Source: Clostridiales bacterium
GTDB lineage: Bacteria; Bacillota_A; Clostridia; Lachnospirales; Bianqueaceae
Direction of reading: 5' to 3'
Length of the DNA: 16,566 nt
NCBI GenBank assembly: GCA_019423265.1
Contig: JAHZBS010000031.1
Span: forward strand, 1 to 16,566
A model generated the notes under the pieces. That model ran no database searches. It saw nothing but the letters and a program-made list of their open reading frames with translations, and was not told the origin of the DNA. A program made the translations under genes and the position numbers. The number at the start of each line of letters is the position of its first letter. Position 1 is the first letter of the stretch. This document shows, piece by piece, positions 15,206 to 16,566 of this stretch.

Positions 15206-16273
15206 ATGAATTATCTTGAGTCTCCTGGTATTGTATATGATATGCTTTTCTATACAACCGTTTTTTTCAGCAGACATAATGTCGAATGTAATATTCAGCA
15301 ATATACAGAAATCAAAGACATTCTTTATCATTACGATACCATTCGTCGGGCTAAGCATGTCTTAGATCCGCCATCCGTTCTCTATCCATTATTTTTCTAT
15401 AATGGCAAAACCCCCTGTATTATGACTGACTATTTTCAAGATACTTATAACTTCTATGCTGATTCTCCTGAAGACTTTATTAATGGACTAAAGAATAAAC
15501 CCAGGTTCAAACGTTTCGTTCTAACCAAACTGCTTTGTGGATGCTCTGTCGATGTGGACGATGTCCTTCAAAACAAAGGCGAAGCCATATCCGATGCGAT
15601 TATCGCGTTAAGCAAACACATGGACATCTCGAGTCTCTCCTATTTCTTTTACCATTTTAGTGGTTTGGTTGATACTCTCATAGAGTTTTTAACCGCCCTA
15701 TTACCTATAATTCGCGCATACCATAAAAAATGTGAGCAAATTGCAAAAAAATCCATAGATACGTTTACTTCGGAAGAGCTCCGCAGTGTTGCACTGAAAA
15801 GCTGTTCCAAGATTACAAACGAGTTTTTTAATTTTCAGGCCCAGAGGTATTCTGTTTGTTATCTCTCTCAGTATGTAATCATGTATCAATGCGACAATAC
15901 AAACTATACTTTTCTGTTAGGTTGTGATTGTTGTGCCATCTTGCAGCAAACTGTAGATTATAGTTTTATGACGATAGAATCTATTATGAAATCCTTTGGT
16001 CATACTGTGAAGCTAGATATTATTAAAGAGCTTTTCAAGAGGGATTTAACCATTTCACAGTTGTCCCGAGCTCTACATGTATCACGCTCATCAATTGGAA
16101 GATATGTTGACGATCTCTTAGAAGAGCTAACCTTAACAAGAATCAGAAAGATCGGCCCTGAAATATATCTACATCTGAATATGGAATACATAAAACGGGC
16201 AAAAACAATATTTAACGATTTTATAGACCAATTAACTCTTGAGTCTGATCATGCGAAAGGAGGTGAGATATAG
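15206..16273 (+). CDS. Uncharacterised regulator-like protein B, paralog of the 2952-4013 product
   Basis: A 355-residue protein with the same plan as protein A. The ArsR-like winged helix is at about 257-325: SIMKSFGHTVKLDIIKEL, DLTISQLSRAL, recognition helix SRSSIGRYVDDLL, wing IGPEIYLHL. The N-terminal domain is unrecognised and shares VLDPP..LYPLF (52-63), FKRFV, YSVCYL (215-220) and LGCD (238-241) with A. Cys28, Cys71, Cys218, Cys229 and Cys240 align with A. B also has extra cysteines (CGC at 111-113, DCC after LGC). I take ATG 15206 as the start: it puts GGAG 9 nt upstream as in A, while TTG 15200 lies too close. GC content is visibly lower than in the DeoR gene beside it, by eye about 35-40%. 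The 3' end contains a perfect Shine-Dalgarno serving a following short ORF. Confidence 0.75.
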   Translation: MNYLESPGIVYDMLFYTTVFFSRHNVECNIQQYTEIKDILYHYDTIRRAKHVLDPPSVLYPLFFYNGKTPCIMTDYFQDTYNFYADSPEDFINGLKNKPRFKRFVLTKLLCGCSVDVDDVLQNKGEAISDAIIALSKHMDISSLSYFFYHFSGLVDTLIEFLTALLPIIRAYHKKCEQIAKKSIDTFTSEELRSVALKSCSKITNEFFNFQAQRYSVCYLSQYVIMYQCDNTNYTFLLGCDCCAILQQTVDYSFMTIESIMKSFGHTVKLDIIKELFKRDLTISQLSRALHVSRSSIGRYVDDLLEELTLTRIRKIGPEIYLHLNMEYIKRAKTIFNDFIDQLTLESDHAKGGEI

Positions 16274-16374
16274 TGTTCTGGACGAAACCATATACTTATT
16301 CTTTATGCACAGTTGACCTGATAAATCAGATTTGTGCAAAAGGTCGCAGTTGCCCTATTTTAGTCATGCGATGA
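16273..16374 (+). CDS. Candidate 33-residue cysteine-containing peptide downstream of gene B
   Basis: A GTG start at 16273 overlaps the last base of the gene B stop (TAGTG). AAAGGAGGTGA (16256-16266), an 11-base match to the anti-Shine-Dalgarno of 16S rRNA, places GGAGG 9 nt upstream. The 33-residue product starts MFWTKPYTYS and has three cysteines (positions 12, 21, 27), ending in SCPILVMR. I do not recognise it. It could be a signalling or effector peptide co-expressed with B, a small regulatory ORF, or the stub of a gene lost from this place. Evidence is the ribosome binding site and position only; gene A has no counterpart. Confidence 0.4.
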   Translation: MFWTKPYTYSLCTVDLINQICAKGRSCPILVMR

Positions 16375-16419
16375 TTTATATGTTTAGCAAGTATCACAGT
16401 AAGATTTATCAAGTATAAA

Positions 16420-16441
16420 GGCCCCGGAATGATCCGGGGCC
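16420..16441 (-). terminator. Terminator of the minus-strand gene at the window end
   Basis: Perfect 9-bp stem GGCCCCGGA/TCCGGGGCC with a 4-nt loop. The T-bearing tail (CCTTTATACTT) is on the minus strand, so it most likely ends the peptidoglycan-binding gene, about 40 nt after its stop. Confidence 0.65.
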
Positions 16442-16458
16442 AATCTGCTTATGGGGTC

Positions 16459-16483
16459 CTCCCACACTGGGGGCTCTTTTTTT
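16459..16483 (+). terminator. Terminator of the gene B unit
   Basis: Short stem CTCCCA/TGGGGG (16459-16464, 16468-16473, one G-T pair) with a 3-nt loop, then CTC and seven Ts (16477-16483). The stem is weak but the T run is strong; it is the only plausible plus-strand terminator after gene B and the short ORF. Confidence 0.5.
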
Positions 16484-16566
16484 ATACGCGAAACAAGCTA
16501 ACCTGTGTCTCCCGCCCAGCCATACCATCCACCGTCAATCCATGATCCGCCTGATACTTGCGCACT
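16482..16566 (-). CDS. C-terminal end of a peptidoglycan-binding-domain protein (partial)
   Basis: On the minus strand, the frame from the window edge to TAA (16484-16482) encodes 27 residues ending in QVSLFRV. The visible part contains VRKYQADHGLTVDGMAGRET, the second half of a PG_binding_1 (PF01471-type) repeat: V..YQ...GL.VDG..G..T. Such a domain usually directs a cell-wall hydrolase or amidase to peptidoglycan. The catalytic part lies outside the window, so the enzyme type is unknown. A hairpin with a T-bearing tail follows. Confidence 0.65.
   Translation of the reverse strand, partial: VRKYQADHGLTVDGMAGRETQVSLFRV

Noticed and set aside
16307..16337. Dyad GCACA...CTGATAAATCAG...TGTGC inside the short ORF
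   Set aside because: The arms are unequally spaced and a 2-nt loop cannot form an RNA hairpin; it might be an operator, but nothing else supports it.

Overview
The window looks like a chromosomal segment of a low-to-mid GC Gram-positive anaerobe, most likely a Clostridia/Oscillospiraceae-type Bacillota. This is inferred from strong AGGAGG ribosome binding sites, sigma-A type promoters, a tRNA without encoded CCA, a diaminopimelate dehydrogenase, a DUF4358 lipoprotein beside an MBOAT/DHHW pair, and many GTG starts. No phage, insertion sequence or CRISPR array is visible. Most genes are GC-balanced, but two paralogous regulator-like genes are clearly AT-richer than their neighbours.

Layout. 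1-329: 3' end of meso-diaminopimelate dehydrogenase, then a long hairpin terminator. 526-2754: a GH31 glycosidase with its own consensus promoter and terminator. 2952-4013: regulator-like protein A (unknown N-terminal domain plus ArsR-like winged helix). 4069-5832, minus strand: a complete half-size ABC exporter, sharing a bidirectional terminator with A. 6149-10023: a four-gene operon (membrane-anchored SGNH hydrolase, DUF4358 lipoprotein, MBOAT O-acyltransferase, DHHW/AlgJ-like protein) that looks like a machine for O-acetylating an extracellular polymer. 10129-11262: a GH10 xylanase-like gene wrecked by an internal deletion, two compensating frame changes and apparently a lost start codon. 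11397-11469: tRNA-Gly(CCC). 11584-12540: a GhrB-like 2-hydroxyacid dehydrogenase. 12660-14145, minus strand: a GDPD phosphodiesterase coupled to a HAD phosphatase. 14267-15037: a divergent DeoR-family regulator, with a near-perfect 20-bp palindrome lying across both facing promoters. 15206-16273: regulator-like protein B, a paralog of A, followed at once by a 33-codon cysteine-containing ORF behind a perfect Shine-Dalgarno. 16482-16566, minus strand: the 3' end of a peptidoglycan-binding-domain gene.

How parts work together. The acetylation operon supplies the usual trio of membrane transferase, extracytoplasmic DHHW partner and SGNH hydrolase/esterase. The DeoR gene probably controls itself and the GDPD-HAD pair. 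The most novel element is the A/B pair. They share domain order, five aligned cysteines, a near-identical extended -10 promoter with a conserved TATTCACA spacer block, and identical promoter-to-start geometry. This suggests one regulon or sensory family present in at least two copies here. I do not recognise their N-terminal domain.
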